A DNA stretch of 7,318 nt from Micavibrio aeruginosavorus (GTDB lineage: Bacteria > Pseudomonadota > Alphaproteobacteria > Micavibrionales > Micavibrionaceae), in the NCBI GenBank assembly GCA_003240795.1, contig QFNK01000087.1, forward strand, positions 1 to 7,318, in the 5' to 3' direction. Under the pieces are notes generated by a model that worked only from the letters and a program-made list of their open reading frames with translations, did no database searches and was not told the DNA's origin. Shown here piece by piece: positions 6,555 to 7,318 of this stretch (the first letter of the stretch is position 1; every line of letters starts with the position of its first letter). Made by a program: the position numbers and the translations under genes.

Positions 6555-7318
6555 ATGATTTTGTTTTTCCCCCAATACCAGGCCGGTTTTGTGCCGAGCA
6601 ACATTCCCGTCGGCACGCCCGCACTGCGTGATTTGTGGAAGGGCGCGCCGGGGTTTGCGGAAGTCGCGATCCAGCCGACCGATGTCGACAAACCAGAGGA
6701 AGAGGGCGGCATCCGGTTCCGCCGCATTTTGAAAAAACAGATTCAGGATTCCGTCGATATCGTACAGGCGGCGAAGCCGGATTTCATCGTTACGACGGGC
6801 GGGGATTGCGGCGGGTCGTTCGCGTCCATCGCGTATATGAACGAAAAATATAACGGCAAGATCGGCGTTTTGTGGGTGGACGCGCATGCGGACATCCATT
6901 CGCCGTCCACGTCGCCGTCGGGGAATTATCATGGCATGGTTATGCGGAATCTGATGGGGCATGAGGCGTTCGATATACAGCCCGCCTTGCCGCTGGCGCC
7001 GCATCAGATCGGCTATCTTGGATTGCGCGATACGGAGGCGGAGGAAGATGCGGTGATTGCGGAATGCGCGATTCCGCGGTTCAACGCGGCGGAGGTGATG
7101 GCGGACAACGCGCCGCTGGACGCCGTAATCGATCATTTCAAAAAGAATGGCATCACGCATCTTTACCTTCATGTCGATTGCGACGTGATGGACGAGAAAT
7201 TCTTCCCGCATGTCCATGTGCCGGAGCCGGACGGCCTGACGCTGCCGCGTCTTCTGGAACTGCTTCAATATCTACGCTCGAAAATGCCGGTTGCGGGGTG
7301 CTGCCTGACGGAATATGC
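6555..7318 (+). CDS. Arginase/agmatinase-superfamily (ureohydrolase) protein, 3' end beyond window
   Basis: Cytoplasmic binuclear-metal hydrolase family that cleaves C-N bonds of guanidino or related groups (arginase, agmatinase, formiminoglutamase). The frame is open to the right edge, giving 254 residues; family members are about 280-320, so a modest C-terminal part is missing. Motifs occur in the proper order: GGDC (82-85), VDAHADIH (108-115), GNYHGM (123-128), HVDCDVMD (206-213) and LTE (251-253). Asp109, His111, Asp113, Asp208 and Asp210 match the arginase Mn ligands, and His126 matches arginase His141. The first ligand motif is GGDC, not GGDH, so Cys85 replaces arginase His101. The usual SxDxDxxDP with a following GTP motif is altered to HVDCDVMDEKFFP and then VPEPDGLT. 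These changes point to a non-classical subgroup, so substrate should not be called arginine or agmatine. There is no signal peptide. It is divergent from the MFS gene with 128 bp between them. Its alanine codons are strongly biased to GCG. Confidence 0.9.
   Translation, partial: MILFFPQYQAGFVPSNIPVGTPALRDLWKGAPGFAEVAIQPTDVDKPEEEGGIRFRRILKKQIQDSVDIVQAAKPDFIVTTGGDCGGSFASIAYMNEKYNGKIGVLWVDAHADIHSPSTSPSGNYHGMVMRNLMGHEAFDIQPALPLAPHQIGYLGLRDTEAEEDAVIAECAIPRFNAAEVMADNAPLDAVIDHFKKNGITHLYLHVDCDVMDEKFFPHVHVPEPDGLTLPRLLELLQYLRSKMPVAGCCLTEY

Noticed and set aside
6462..7268. A 268-codon minus-strand open frame opposite the arginase-like gene
   Set aside because: The translation is Arg-rich and without motifs. 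The plus-strand frame has ordered ureohydrolase motifs and a strong ribosome site.

Overview
The window comes from a Gram-negative bacterium, most likely an alphaproteobacterium. This rests on the tripartite envelope efflux pump, the GC-rich third codon positions and the general gene style; no rRNA or other taxonomic marker is present, so the lineage is an inference. There are five protein genes, two of them cut by the window edges. I see no RNA genes, mobile elements, CRISPR arrays or long repeats.

Region 1 (1-5089, minus strand) is a drug-efflux operon read from right to left. A TetR-family regulator (5089-4454) is followed after 29 nt by a periplasmic membrane fusion protein (4421-2994), and after 6 nt by an RND inner-membrane permease (2987 to beyond the left edge). 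Adaptor and permease are most like the MexE/MexF (BpeE/BpeF) type of the HAE-1 family. The permease keeps the proton-relay residues and is complete except for its last 50-75 residues or so. No outer-membrane channel gene is in view. A candidate promoter with an overlapping imperfect dyad lies just upstream of the regulator, which would suit negative autoregulation of the whole operon.

Region 2 (5188-6426, minus strand) is a 12-helix MFS transporter of the YcaD-like type. It lies upstream of the regulator on the same strand, separated by 98 nt.

Region 3 (6427-6554) is a 128-bp divergent intergenic stretch with AT-rich patches, a small dyad, and a hairpin just before a strong Shine-Dalgarno sequence.

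Region 4 (6555 to the right edge, plus strand) is the first 254 residues of an arginase/agmatinase-superfamily hydrolase whose usual GGDH metal motif reads GGDC.

Overall this looks like a fairly ordinary efflux and transport neighbourhood. I find no convincing undescribed system. The points most worth a second look are the Pro/Ala/Glu/Gln-rich tail of the adaptor, the Cys-Gly-Cys-Pro motif in the regulator, the pairing of a TetR regulator with a MexEF-like pump, and the His-to-Cys ligand change in the arginase-like protein.
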